Made by a program: the position numbers and the translations under genes
Notes under the pieces: generated by a model
Told to the model about the DNA's origin: nothing
Seen by the model: the letters and a program-made list of their open reading frames with translations, nothing else
Database searches by the model: none
In this document: positions 1-7,015 of the stretch, one piece after another
How the letters are laid out: the number at the start of each line of letters is the position of its first letter
Position numbering within the stretch: position 1 is the first letter of the stretch
Source: an uncultured Trueperaceae bacterium
GTDB lineage: Bacteria > Deinococcota > Deinococci > Deinococcales > Trueperaceae
Direction of reading: 5' to 3'
NCBI GenBank assembly: GCA_937907415.1
Contig: CALCHY010000338.1
Span: forward strand, 1-9,180
Length of the DNA: 9,180 bases

Positions 1-11
1 CGTTTCAACAT
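1..11 (-). CDS. Start of a divergent gene, truncated at the window edge
   Basis: An ATG on the minus strand (bases 11-9) opens a frame reading M-L-K before the window ends. The start is believable because a perfect AGGAGG Shine-Dalgarno sequence lies 9 nt upstream at 26-21. Nothing can be said about the product. Its position makes bases 12-351 a divergent promoter region shared with the polysaccharide operon, so it could be a regulator or another member of the pathway. That is inference from position only. Confidence 0.5.
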
Positions 12-20
12 CGTTCTTGT

Positions 21-26
21 CCTCCT
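21..26 (-). promoter_or_regulatory. Ribosome binding site of the divergent gene
   Basis: Read on the minus strand this is AGGAGG, a full match to the consensus, followed by 9 nt and then ATG at base 11. It is the best ribosome binding site in the window and is the main reason for calling a divergent gene start here. Confidence 0.55.
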
Positions 27-150
27 CGAGGTTAGGGCTCGCGCGATGTGCGAAGCTGGCCCAAGACCAGGCTACCCGACCGCATGTCGATTCTAGCCGG
101 GCGTTTGTGGCAAAGTAGTTACAAGGCAAGACGACCGCTTCCCCCGAGCC

Positions 151-168
151 GTGCCAGGCACCTGGCAC
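151..168. repeat. Perfect inverted repeat, candidate operator
   Basis: The sequence is GTGCCAGG-CA-CCTGGCAC: two perfect 8-base arms around a 2-base spacer. It sits near the middle of the divergent intergenic region. The very short spacer suits a dimeric DNA-binding protein better than an RNA hairpin. It could control one or both flanking genes. A repeated intergenic element is the alternative, which a genome-wide count would settle. Confidence 0.5.
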
Positions 169-194
169 CAGCGCACAGAGTTAAGAGCCCTGTA

Positions 195-208
195 AGAGGT
201 TCGCCTCT
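195..208 (+). other. Small hairpin with TTCG loop in the operon leader
   Basis: Perfect 5-base arms AGAGG/CCTCT enclose a TTCG loop. In RNA this would be a UUCG tetraloop hairpin closed by a G-C pair rather than the extra-stable C-G. No T-tract follows, so it is not an intrinsic terminator. It would be part of the leader only if transcription starts upstream of it. Confidence 0.35.
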
Positions 209-229
209 AGGATCACTAACAAGACAGCC

Positions 230-250
230 GGCCCAATTGTTACGGGGGCC
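230..250 (+). other. Short hairpin in the operon leader
   Basis: Arms GGCCC (230-234) and GGGCC (246-250) enclose an 11-base loop. In G+C-rich DNA a 5-bp stem is weak evidence alone. It is listed because it lies in line with the hairpins at 195-208 and 276-305. Confidence 0.25.
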
Positions 251-275
251 AACCTCACAACCCGAGGCGATGAAG

Positions 276-305
276 CGTGCTCCCAATTTGGGCGCTTGGA
301 GCACG
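276..305 (+). other. 8-bp stem-loop upstream of the operon
   Basis: Perfect 8-base arms CGTGCTCC (276-283) and GGAGCACG (298-305) flank a 14-base loop. The loop region can also pair differently (AAGCG 273-277 with CGCTT 293-297), so two mutually exclusive folds are possible. There is no T-tract. It ends about 30 bases before the ribosome binding site of the first gene, so it most likely belongs to the 5' untranslated region. Confidence 0.4.
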
Positions 306-335
306 TCTAGCCAGTAGCGCAACCGAGCGGGGACT

Positions 336-342
336 GGAAGGA
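336..342 (+). promoter_or_regulatory. Ribosome binding site of the first lipoprotein gene
   Basis: GGAAGGA lies 9 nt before the ATG at 352. A second GGAG at 345-348 is only 3 nt away, too close to be the main site. This supports ATG 352 as the start. Confidence 0.6.
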
Positions 343-351
343 CCGGAGTAG

Positions 352-1179
352 ATGAAGAGTCATCGGTCGAAGTACTCACTCTTGCGCAAGTCCTCTCGTG
401 GCGCCGCGGCGGCGTTGGCGCTCCTCGCCCTCACGTTAGTTGGTTGCCGCCCGCAGCAGCAGCCGGACCCGGCGTCCGTTGACCGCGTTGGCTTGGTGCT
501 CCTCAGCCAGGCCACTGAGGTCGGGGCGCCTGCTGGTCAGGCGACCTTCGTTGAGCTCACCACTAAGCGCGCGGAGGAGCTGATGGGCAGCCCGTTCGGT
601 GCGCAAGTCGGCACGTGTGACGTGTCGGCTGCCGCGGCCCCTACCGGCGGCAGCGTGATCGGCGCGCCCAGCGGCAATCGGTTGTTAGCGGGCACCATCC
701 AGCTCCTTACGGGCGCCACGGATTACGGTTCGCTAGAGCGCGGCCCGGACGGTCGCTACTCACTACCAGCGGCCCTTGCGCCGCTCCCGACCGACGGCCT
801 TTCTCTGCAACTAGCAGCCACTGGCGCTTTCCCCGCGTTCAACAACGTGACGGTCGCCACCGGCAAGACGCCCACGTTGCAGGGGTTCGACGCCGCGAAC
901 ATCACGGTCAACACGCGGTTCGGCTGGACGCCCGGCGGCGCCAACTCGGCGATCATCCTCGTCGGCTCAGACGGCACCGTTGCCTTCTCTTGCGTGGCTG
1001 ACGACTCCCTCGGTGCCTTCAGCTTCCCTGAGGCTACGCGCGCCGAACTCACGAACGCTGGCTTTGGCACGGGTTCACTCGACACCCTCGGGCGCCTGAC
1101 CACGACCCAGGCGCGCGCCAGCTCGGCGCTTCTGGTAGTCGGCGCGTTACGCCTCGTCAACCTCGGAACGGAGCCGTGA
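352..1179 (+). CDS. Lipoprotein of unknown function, first gene of the polysaccharide operon
   Basis: This 275-aa protein is exported and lipid-anchored. It has a basic n-region (K2, R5, K7, R12, K13, R16), a hydrophobic Ala/Leu stretch at residues 17-30 and lipobox LVGC with Cys32 as the modified residue. The mature part is rich in Ala, Gly and Thr, has no transmembrane segment and contains just two more cysteines, C89 and C214, which could form a disulfide. The pattern of short beta-like stretches (around 43-52, 198-215 and 258-270) suggests a small beta-rich domain. I do not recognise the family. It starts behind a good ribosome binding site, and its TGA overlaps the GTG of the deacetylase gene by four bases, so the two are probably translationally coupled. 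An accessory role at the cell surface in polymer export or modification is inferred from this coupling only. Confidence 0.85.
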   Translation: MKSHRSKYSLLRKSSRGAAAALALLALTLVGCRPQQQPDPASVDRVGLVLLSQATEVGAPAGQATFVELTTKRAEELMGSPFGAQVGTCDVSAAAAPTGGSVIGAPSGNRLLAGTIQLLTGATDYGSLERGPDGRYSLPAALAPLPTDGLSLQLAATGAFPAFNNVTVATGKTPTLQGFDAANITVNTRFGWTPGGANSAIILVGSDGTVAFSCVADDSLGAFSFPEATRAELTNAGFGTGSLDTLGRLTTTQARASSALLVVGALRLVNLGTEP

Positions 1180-4166
1180 GCCGCGTGAAGCAGGGCCGGA
1201 ACCCCAACCGCAGACAAGTGCCGGTAGCGGCGCTACGCATGCTCATAACGTTCGTTGCGCTAGCCGCCGTGCTCGTTGCATGCAGCACCAGCCCCGCAGT
1301 CACCAAAGCCGAAGACGCGCGCAAGGAAGTGCCAGCGCCAACCCACGCGACTGAGCCGTGGAATCCCTCGGTTGTTGTCCCACGCGGTCCGTTCTACTCC
1401 GCTCCGCTCCACCTCGGCACCATTCCGGAGGGCGAACCGCAAACGTGGTTGAGGCCGCTCGGGGTGGGCGACAAAGTCGAGATGAAGGCGCTGCTCATCT
1501 CAGCGACCAACAACGCGGGGGAGATAGAGCCCTCTACCGGCGCCTGGATAGCGCTGCTCGAGCAGACGGGCACGCCGTACGACTGGTTCGTGGCGTCAGA
1601 AGAGACCCTCACGCCCGACAGGCTCGTGCGTGGTGACGGGGTCGGGCGCTACCAGGCCATACTGCTTAGCACCAGCAACCTCGTCTACGCCCCAGCTTGG
1701 GAGTCCGCACTGGACTCAGGCGAGTGGGAGCTTTTGTTCAACTACGAGCGCGACTACGGGGTGCGCCAGGCAACGCTTTACGGGGCGCCCTACAGTGCAC
1801 CTGAGGATCTCGGAGTGGGCATTTGGACGCCGTCCGACTTGGATTCTGCGGTCCTAACGCCGACGGCGGCTGGCCTGACCGTATTCAACGACCTTCCCGC
1901 TGGCAGCGAGATCGACGTGTACGGAAGCGATGGATTCCCGAGCCGCGACCCCCTGCCCGGCACCACTCCACTGCTCATGGCTGGCGACGACATCCTCGCC
2001 TTGCTTACCGAGACCGACGGGCGCGAGCGCGTGACGATGCTGTACAACAACCCGGCCTGGGGCGCATCGAACACACCAGCCATCTACACCCAACAGATCG
2101 GGGCCTCGCTCTTGCGTTGGGCGATGCGCGGCGTGCACATCGGCGAGCGGCGCGCCAGCTATCAGGCCGACGTCGACGACTGGTTCAGCAAGACCGGCTT
2201 CTGGGACGTTGGAGTTGGCGGTATCAGCCAAGACGTCGAGTTTGAAATGGATGCCCAGGACGCCTACAGCCTCGTGGCCCAACAACAGGGCCTACGCACG
2301 CTAGGCGGCGGCATTGCCCCAGGTTTCACTTGGGCGATGGCGTTCAACGGTGATAACGCCGAGCCAAGCAGCATCATCGACTGCGAGCTACCCGCCTCGT
2401 CTCACACCCTCTCGAGCATGACGAGGTGCTTGGCTGGCGAGTTCCGCTGGGTGAACCACACCTGGAGCCATGAGTACATGGACTGGATCCCTGAACTGCC
2501 CGATCCTGGCCCGAACTATGACGAGATAATCACCGAGATCAGCAATAGCGACAACCTCGCCACCGCAATGGGCCTCGACCCGACCAACTCGGTACGTAGC
2601 CTCGTTACTGGCGACATCTCCGGCCTCGGCTGGTACGCGCCGGGAGGGCCGGACACCGGCCCGAAGGTCGACTTCGGCCTCGATCACTCGAGCCCATACC
2701 TGCTGCAAGCCGTGGTCGACAGTGGCCGCAGCTACCTGGCGTCCAACATGTCGACCCCAAGCCATGAGCCCGACTGCTGGGCCTGCGGCATCGAGCACCC
2801 GATGAACGCTGCCGTGTTCCTAGTGCCACGGTGGCCGACTAACCTGTTCGCCACCGTCACCACGCCTGAAGCCGTTACGCAGGCCTACAACATGACGTAC
2901 GGGCCGGGCGGCACTGAGCCCATCCCCGGACTGACTCAGCCGCTCAGCTACGAAGAGATCCTGGATCTCGATACCGACATCGCCCTGGTCCACCTTCTCT
3001 CCGGCTCGCCGTACCCGCACTACTTCCACATCCCCAACTTCTACGAGTACGAGGCGGGCAGATCAACGCTCTACGACTGGACCGCAGCCTTGTTCACCAA
3101 GTACGCCGCGGTGGCCAACGAGCCGCTCCTCTCGTACACGAACGACGCCTCCGGCGATTACGTGCGCGCCCGCACCGAGTTCCTAGCCACCGGAGTCACC
3201 GGCGTATGGGACCGCATGACGAACACGGTGACCCTCACCGCCGCGAACGCCGGGCCGGTGTTCTTCACGGGAGCGTCGCTTGGCAGCGGCTCGACCGACC
3301 TCGCCTACAACGGTCGCGTGATCTCGCAGCGCGAGTTCAGCGCCGGGCAGTCCGTGACGTTCAGTGTCGGACCGGCAGCGCCGCCCGTGATGCCCGTCAT
3401 CGGAACGTTCGCCGCTGACCCAGCTGCAATCAATGCCGGCCAAACCACGCAACTCCGTTGGAGCGTCACCGGCAGTGCCACCAGCCTCGCGGTGCGCGTG
3501 AAGGGCGGCAGCGTGGTTGAAGCGGGCCTCCCTGACGCAGGCAGTCTCACCGTTAGTCCAACGGCGACCACGACTTACGAACTCGTGGCTAGCTGGACGG
3601 GCGGCTCCGACGTAGTGGCCGAGGTCACCGTCGCCGTCACGCCTGCACCCCTCATCACCAGCTTCAGCGCTTCACCAGCCGCCATCACGGTGGGCGAGAG
3701 CACCCAACTCAACTGGACCGTCACCGGCACCGCAACGAACATCGCCCTGCGCGTGAAGGACAGCGCGGAAATCGTAACGGGCCTACCGGCCAGCGGCAAC
3801 CACGCCGTCAACCCAACGGCGACCACGACTTACGAACTCGTGGCTAGCTGGACGGGCGGCGCAGATGTCATTCGCGAAACGACGGTAACCGTCGCACCCG
3901 CGGTGGACCCTGAGGTCGTGATGCACACCCTGACGCTCGAACTGTCCGGCAGCGGCTTCGGGGTAGTGATAACCAGCCCGAACGGCGCCGCTTGCATCGA
4001 CGAGTGCGAGATCGAGGTTAAGGCCGGCACGACCATCACCCTCGCGCCCGTCGCGTTGCTCGGCTCGACCTTCGACGGCTTCACTGGCGCCTGCGACGGC
4101 GTCACCTGCACCATCACGCTCAGTGCCGACGCAACCATCGGCGCCCGCTTCGAGTTCAAGGACTAG
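1176..4166 (+). CDS. Agd3-like (CE18-type) polysaccharide deacetylase lipoprotein with Ig-like and C-terminal repeat domains
   Basis: This 996-aa surface lipoprotein probably removes N-acetyl groups from an aminosugar exopolysaccharide. The signal peptide carries lipobox LVAC with Cys36. Residues about 100-325 form an N-terminal module that may correspond to the carbohydrate-binding part of Agd3. The deacetylase core spans about 326-660. ADVDDWF (331-337) supplies the Asp pair and NHTWSHEYMDW (427-437) supplies H428-xxx-H432, the usual metal-binding Asp/HxxxH arrangement of polysaccharide deacetylases. YPHYFHIPN (613-621) is a possible later active-site motif. The long spacing and surrounding sequence resemble Aspergillus Agd3 (CE18) more than classical CE4 enzymes. 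Two Ig-like domains follow (about 741-822 and 827-907, 85-residue period), then a domain like the divergent InlB B-repeat family (about 914-996) with four cysteines (940, 944, 973, 978). The GTG start overlaps the previous stop. The alternative Met22 would leave a signal peptide without a basic n-region. The CE18 assignment is by eye. Confidence 0.75.
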   Translation: MSRVKQGRNPNRRQVPVAALRMLITFVALAAVLVACSTSPAVTKAEDARKEVPAPTHATEPWNPSVVVPRGPFYSAPLHLGTIPEGEPQTWLRPLGVGDKVEMKALLISATNNAGEIEPSTGAWIALLEQTGTPYDWFVASEETLTPDRLVRGDGVGRYQAILLSTSNLVYAPAWESALDSGEWELLFNYERDYGVRQATLYGAPYSAPEDLGVGIWTPSDLDSAVLTPTAAGLTVFNDLPAGSEIDVYGSDGFPSRDPLPGTTPLLMAGDDILALLTETDGRERVTMLYNNPAWGASNTPAIYTQQIGASLLRWAMRGVHIGERRASYQADVDDWFSKTGFWDVGVGGISQDVEFEMDAQDAYSLVAQQQGLRTLGGGIAPGFTWAMAFNGDNAEPSSIIDCELPASSHTLSSMTRCLAGEFRWVNHTWSHEYMDWIPELPDPGPNYDEIITEISNSDNLATAMGLDPTNSVRSLVTGDISGLGWYAPGGPDTGPKVDFGLDHSSPYLLQAVVDSGRSYLASNMSTPSHEPDCWACGIEHPMNAAVFLVPRWPTNLFATVTTPEAVTQAYNMTYGPGGTEPIPGLTQPLSYEEILDLDTDIALVHLLSGSPYPHYFHIPNFYEYEAGRSTLYDWTAALFTKYAAVANEPLLSYTNDASGDYVRARTEFLATGVTGVWDRMTNTVTLTAANAGPVFFTGASLGSGSTDLAYNGRVISQREFSAGQSVTFSVGPAAPPVMPVIGTFAADPAAINAGQTTQLRWSVTGSATSLAVRVKGGSVVEAGLPDAGSLTVSPTATTTYELVASWTGGSDVVAEVTVAVTPAPLITSFSASPAAITVGESTQLNWTVTGTATNIALRVKDSAEIVTGLPASGNHAVNPTATTTYELVASWTGGADVIRETTVTVAPAVDPEVVMHTLTLELSGSGFGVVITSPNGAACIDECEIEVKAGTTITLAPVALLGSTFDGFTGACDGVTCTITLSADATIGARFEFKD
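3558..3605 (+). repeat. Exact 48-bp direct repeat, copy 1
   Basis: Identical to 3813-3860 at all 48 positions, including synonymous third-codon positions. It encodes the segment from Pro of SPTATTTYEL to the TGG before the domain end. The DNA on both sides differs between the copies. Confidence 0.9.
3813..3860 (+). repeat. Exact 48-bp direct repeat, copy 2
   Basis: Second copy of the 48-bp repeat, exactly 255 bp downstream of the first and in the same reading frame. Identity at synonymous sites points to recent duplication, gene conversion or slippage between the two Ig-like domains. Confidence 0.9.
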
Positions 4167-4210
4167 GACTGCGCATGCTAGTGGCCGCACTCCCACCACT
4201 CGCCTTCCGT

Positions 4211-4256
4211 CGCCAGCGCGGAGGTCACGGTCTTGCCGTGGCCACCGCCGCTGGCG
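4211..4256 (+). other. Nested stem-loop between the deacetylase and pelF-like genes
   Basis: Outer arms CGCCAGCG (4211-4218) and CGCTGGCG (4249-4256) are perfectly complementary. Inside them GGTCACGG (4223-4230) pairs with CCGTGGCC (4236-4243), with one G-U wobble, around a 5-base loop. The structure lies in the only non-coding gap of the operon (4167-4277) and ends 8 bases before the next ribosome binding site. No T-tract follows, so it is not a standard intrinsic terminator. It may protect or process the mRNA or set expression of the downstream genes. Confidence 0.55.
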
Positions 4257-4264
4257 CGGTGCGC

Positions 4265-4269
4265 GGGAG
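4265..4269 (+). promoter_or_regulatory. Ribosome binding site that fixes the pelF-like start
   Basis: GGGAG lies 8 nt before ATG 4278. This favours that start over an in-frame TTG at 4233, which is buried in the stem-loop and would add 15 residues not expected in the family. Confidence 0.65.
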
Positions 4270-4277
4270 CTAGCGTC

Positions 4278-5693
4278 ATGCAGATCCTGCTCACAACGGA
4301 AGGCACCTACCCGTCGATCATGGGTGGCGTGAGCACGTGGTGCGATCAGCTCGTCAGGGGCATGTCCGACTACGACTACCACCTGCTCGAGGTCACAGGG
4401 CCGCTCCCAACGGAGCCCGCCTACTCTCTGCCAGCCAACGTCGGGGCCCTCACCTCGGCGCGGCTCTGGACCCCGCGGGCGGCGCGTTCCGGCCGCGGGG
4501 TCAAGGCCGAGTTCGAGTTCAGGAACGGGCTCGAGAACCTCCTCGGGTTCGCAGATGACGACATCAAGTCTTTCGCTAGGGGCCTGCTAGACCTCGCCAC
4601 GCTCGGCACCACCGTCGACTTGTGGCCGTATTTCGACAAGCCGTCCACCTGGGATGCCGTGCGCTTCGCCATCTGGCGCGCCAACGGCGAACAACCGCCA
4701 ATGGCCGAGGTGGCGTTATCCGTCAATTGGCTCAAGGGTACCCTCGGGCCCCTGCTGTTCATCCCCGCCGTCGCCGACCAGGCGCACACGACCTCCAACG
4801 GCTTGTCGGCCATTCCGGCCTGGTTGGCGGCCAAGGCGCACGGCATCCCGCTCATGCTCACGGAGCACGGGCTGTACTTGCGCGAGCGTTACCTGAGCCT
4901 CACGAGCGAAGGCAACCCGCCAGGCATGAAGCTCTTGCGTTCGCGCTTCTATCTCACCCTCGCTCGCCTCATCTATGAAGACGCCGACCTCGTCGTGTCC
5001 GTTAGCGAGTTCAACCGCACCTGGCAGATCGAGTTGGGTGCCGCGGCGGAGAAGACCCGCGTGGTCTACAACGGAGTGGCGCCAGAGGCGTTCCCCGAAG
5101 CGGCGTGGCATGCCGACCAGGCGCCGACGGTGTCGTGGGTCGGGCGCATCGACCCGATCAAGGACCTCGAGACGCTCGTTCGTTCGTTCACGACCGTCAC
5201 GCAGGTGGCGCCGGAGGCTCGCCTCAAGCTCTTCGGGCCGGTGCCGAAGGGCAACGAGGCATACAACGCCAAGGTGAGACGCCTCGTCGAGGAACTCGAT
5301 CTCTCCAAGTCCGTGACCTTCGAGGGCCCCGTGAAGCCCGTTCACACCGCGTATCACGCGGCCGACGTCGTGGCGCTTTCGAGCATCTCCGAGGGCTTCC
5401 CCTACGTGGCCATCGAGGCCATGATGTGCGGCCGGCCAGTGGTGGCAACGCAGGTCGGGGGCGTGGGCGAGGCTGTCGGCGATTTCGGCCGCATGGTCGA
5501 CCCGCGGGCGCCCGAGGAGTTCGGCACCGCCCTCGCTGAACTACTAGTCGACGTGCCGCTGAGGCGTCGCCTCGGTGAGGGCGCCAGGGAGCGCGCGCTT
5601 AGCCTCTTCACGCTCTCGCGCATGTACGACGGCTACCGCGGACTGTACGGCGAGATGGGCTCGCGCTCCAGCCGCGTTGGGTTGGCGCGGTGA
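4278..5693 (+). CDS. pelF: PelF-like family GT4 glycosyltransferase
   Basis: This 471-aa cytoplasmic GT-B glycosyltransferase is the probable polymerising enzyme of the locus. PelF of the Pel system uses UDP-activated N-acetylhexosamine/galactosamine sugars. The N-terminus, LLTTEGTYPSIMGGVSTW (4-21), is the PelF hallmark (EGTYP followed by a GGVS glycine loop). LTEHGLYLRERY (194-205) continues the family pattern. The C-terminal half has SVSEFN (241-246), YNGV (264-267), VGRIDPIKDLETL (288-300) with the phosphate-binding Arg290 and Lys295, and SEGFPYVAIEAM (371-382), whose E372 and E380 form the EX7E motif of retaining GT4 enzymes. The length is close to that of known PelF. There is no signal peptide or membrane segment. 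The gene follows a 111-bp gap with a stem-loop and ends in a GTGA overlap with the membrane-protein gene. The donor sugar cannot be read from sequence. Confidence 0.85.
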   Translation: MQILLTTEGTYPSIMGGVSTWCDQLVRGMSDYDYHLLEVTGPLPTEPAYSLPANVGALTSARLWTPRAARSGRGVKAEFEFRNGLENLLGFADDDIKSFARGLLDLATLGTTVDLWPYFDKPSTWDAVRFAIWRANGEQPPMAEVALSVNWLKGTLGPLLFIPAVADQAHTTSNGLSAIPAWLAAKAHGIPLMLTEHGLYLRERYLSLTSEGNPPGMKLLRSRFYLTLARLIYEDADLVVSVSEFNRTWQIELGAAAEKTRVVYNGVAPEAFPEAAWHADQAPTVSWVGRIDPIKDLETLVRSFTTVTQVAPEARLKLFGPVPKGNEAYNAKVRRLVEELDLSKSVTFEGPVKPVHTAYHAADVVALSSISEGFPYVAIEAMMCGRPVVATQVGGVGEAVGDFGRMVDPRAPEEFGTALAELLVDVPLRRRLGEGARERALSLFTLSRMYDGYRGLYGEMGSRSSRVGLAR

Positions 5694-7015
5694 GCCAGCC
5701 GGTCGCTTACACTCCACCCGATTACGTGCCCCCAGAAGTGGCGGCTAGCGACTGGGACGGACCTGAGCGCCGCAGCCGCGCGCCGGTCGACCAACTCGGC
5801 CGTTCACTCAACCTCCTCTGCCTCGAGGCGAGCGGACCGTACGAGATCGTCGCCCACCTCGAGGCGCTCGGTTACAACAGCGCATCGGCGCTGGCGCGCT
5901 TCGGGGTAAGCAGCCACTTCGAGTTGGCGCACCAGCTTTACGAGCGCACGCCGCGCATCCGCGACCGCTCCAAGGTGAAGCGTAAACGCACTGGCGATTG
6001 GGCAACGCCGGTGGCCATGGGCTTAGCGTTCGTGGCCACTTTCCTTCTCGGAGCCTTCAGCCAGGTCGAGATGCTGGCGCCCGCCATGGTCATCCTCGTG
6101 TGGTCGCAGGTTGGCGCCGCCATGCTGCAGAAGGCCAAGGGAGAACTGCTGCGGACCGAGCAAGGCGTCGTCCTCGCGTTCCTCGTGCAACTGGGCATAC
6201 TTGCGATAGTCGGGAGTTGGACACTGCTGCAGTACGGGTTAGCGACCCTCGCCCCGACACTGACGTGGTTCGCGGTCGGCGCGCTGCTGTGGGCAGAGAG
6301 GCGGGTCGCGGCATTGACCGTTCCGCTGCTCGTACTGCTTGGCCTCGTACTAGCCACGCTGCTCCCCGTGCCTGCAGTGATGCCGCAACTGATCGTGGTC
6401 GTCGCCGTGGCCGCAATGTGCTTGCCGCTCGCGTGGCGCGATACGCGGCCCATCTTCGATTGGTTGCGCCGCAGCATCGGCGTTGCTCTGCACCCGTTCC
6501 TCTACGGCGTCGGACAGGGGCTGCTCATCCTGGCGCTTCTGCGCCACGAGGACCCGGCTGGCGACGTGGTGCCTGGCGGGGTCCTATTGCTCCTGGTGCT
6601 GTTGCTCTCGCAACGCTTCCTCATCATGCTCAAGGCTGCGCTCACGGCGCGCCTGTGGCGCTCGACCAGCGCGTCCGGGTTCCGCACGTACGCGCATGCG
6701 GCGTTGTTCGTTTACGTCGGCATGTACGTCCTGCCGCTGCTTGCCGCGCTGATCATCGAGGCGGTGCTGGGCGTGGGGGGCTGGCACTTCTACTGGTTCG
6801 CTTTCGGCCTCTTCGGCCTCAGCCTAGGCATCTCGGTCGTTGGTTTCGCGCTCGGGAACCCGGCCGGGGCGAGCATCCCGTTCCTGCTCGCCGGCGTGGC
6901 GGCGGTGGCTGGCATGCCGTTCTTGGTGGTCAGCGCCTGCCTCGCGCTTGTCTTGCTGCTCGTAGCCCAGTTGCGCGTCAGGCAGGTGGGCCGCTATGCC
7001 GTCTACCTCCTCTAG
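5690..7015 (+). CDS. Polytopic membrane protein with a small cytoplasmic N-terminal domain, at the position of a PelG-like exporter
   Basis: This is a 441-aa integral membrane protein. Residues 1-34 are polar and probably disordered. Residues about 35-92 form a small soluble domain (VAHLEALGYNSASALARFG around 54-72, then FELAHQLYERTPR at 77-89). A basic stretch, KVKRKR (95-100), precedes roughly 11-12 hydrophobic segments from 106 to 427, a count like that of PelG and other MOP-type flippases. The N-terminus does not look like PelG, and I cannot name the family. Its GTG start overlaps the pelF-like stop by four bases, without a strong ribosome binding site, so translation is probably coupled. 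Being fused in transcription to the glycosyltransferase, it is the best candidate for moving the nascent chain across the membrane or tethering the synthase. That role is inference. Confidence 0.8.
   Translation: MSQPVAYTPPDYVPPEVAASDWDGPERRSRAPVDQLGRSLNLLCLEASGPYEIVAHLEALGYNSASALARFGVSSHFELAHQLYERTPRIRDRSKVKRKRTGDWATPVAMGLAFVATFLLGAFSQVEMLAPAMVILVWSQVGAAMLQKAKGELLRTEQGVVLAFLVQLGILAIVGSWTLLQYGLATLAPTLTWFAVGALLWAERRVAALTVPLLVLLGLVLATLLPVPAVMPQLIVVVAVAAMCLPLAWRDTRPIFDWLRRSIGVALHPFLYGVGQGLLILALLRHEDPAGDVVPGGVLLLLVLLLSQRFLIMLKAALTARLWRSTSASGFRTYAHAALFVYVGMYVLPLLAALIIEAVLGVGGWHFYWFAFGLFGLSLGISVVGFALGNPAGASIPFLLAGVAAVAGMPFLVVSACLALVLLLVAQLRVRQVGRYAVYLL
6984..6989 (+). promoter_or_regulatory. Ribosome binding site of the PelA-hydrolase-like gene
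   Basis: AGGTGG lies 6 nt before ATG 6996, inside the end of the preceding gene. It supports this start. An in-frame TAG at 6963-6965 and the absence of any other start codon between it and 6996 rule out a longer protein. Confidence 0.55.

Larger units (their letters stand above)
12..351. other. Divergent intergenic region with several inverted repeats
   Basis: About 340 bases without a convincing gene lie between two divergent starts. The short open frames here have no ribosome binding site and no recognisable protein character. The region holds four inverted repeats: 151-168, 195-208, 230-250 and 276-305. I could not find a convincing -35/-10 pair for the rightward operon. If transcription starts left of about 150, the operon has a roughly 200-nt structured leader. 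Confidence 0.6.
3396..3896 (+). repeat. Tandem Ig-like domain repeat inside the deacetylase gene
   Basis: Two copies of an Ig-like domain lie head to tail with an 85-codon (255-bp) period. Landmarks are FAADPAAINAG against FSASPAAITVG and the shared TATTTYELVASWTGG. Most of the repeat has diverged at DNA level, but a 48-base stretch near the end of each copy is identical (3558-3605 and 3813-3860). The domains probably act as a spacer or wall/polymer-binding stalk behind the catalytic domain. Confidence 0.8.

Noticed and set aside
90..95. TAGAAT on the minus strand as a -10 box for the divergent gene
   Set aside because: Good -10 match, but no -35-like hexamer at 16-18 bp spacing; not enough to call a promoter.
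12..351. c-di-GMP riboswitch in the leader
   Set aside because: A GCGCACAGAG string looked suggestive, but the rest of the conserved core and tetraloop-receptor arrangement is absent.
48..379. Small open frames on both strands in the left intergenic region (48-317 plus, 119-379 minus)
   Set aside because: No ribosome binding site, no recognisable protein character, and the minus one overlaps the start of the lipoprotein gene.
4233..4277. Upstream TTG start for the pelF-like gene
   Set aside because: The TTG lies inside the stem-loop; ATG 4278 has a GGGAG site at good spacing and gives the family-typical N-terminus.
3783..4382. 199-codon minus-strand frame
   Set aside because: Antisense to the Ig-like domains and the start of the pelF-like gene, with no start signal or domain.
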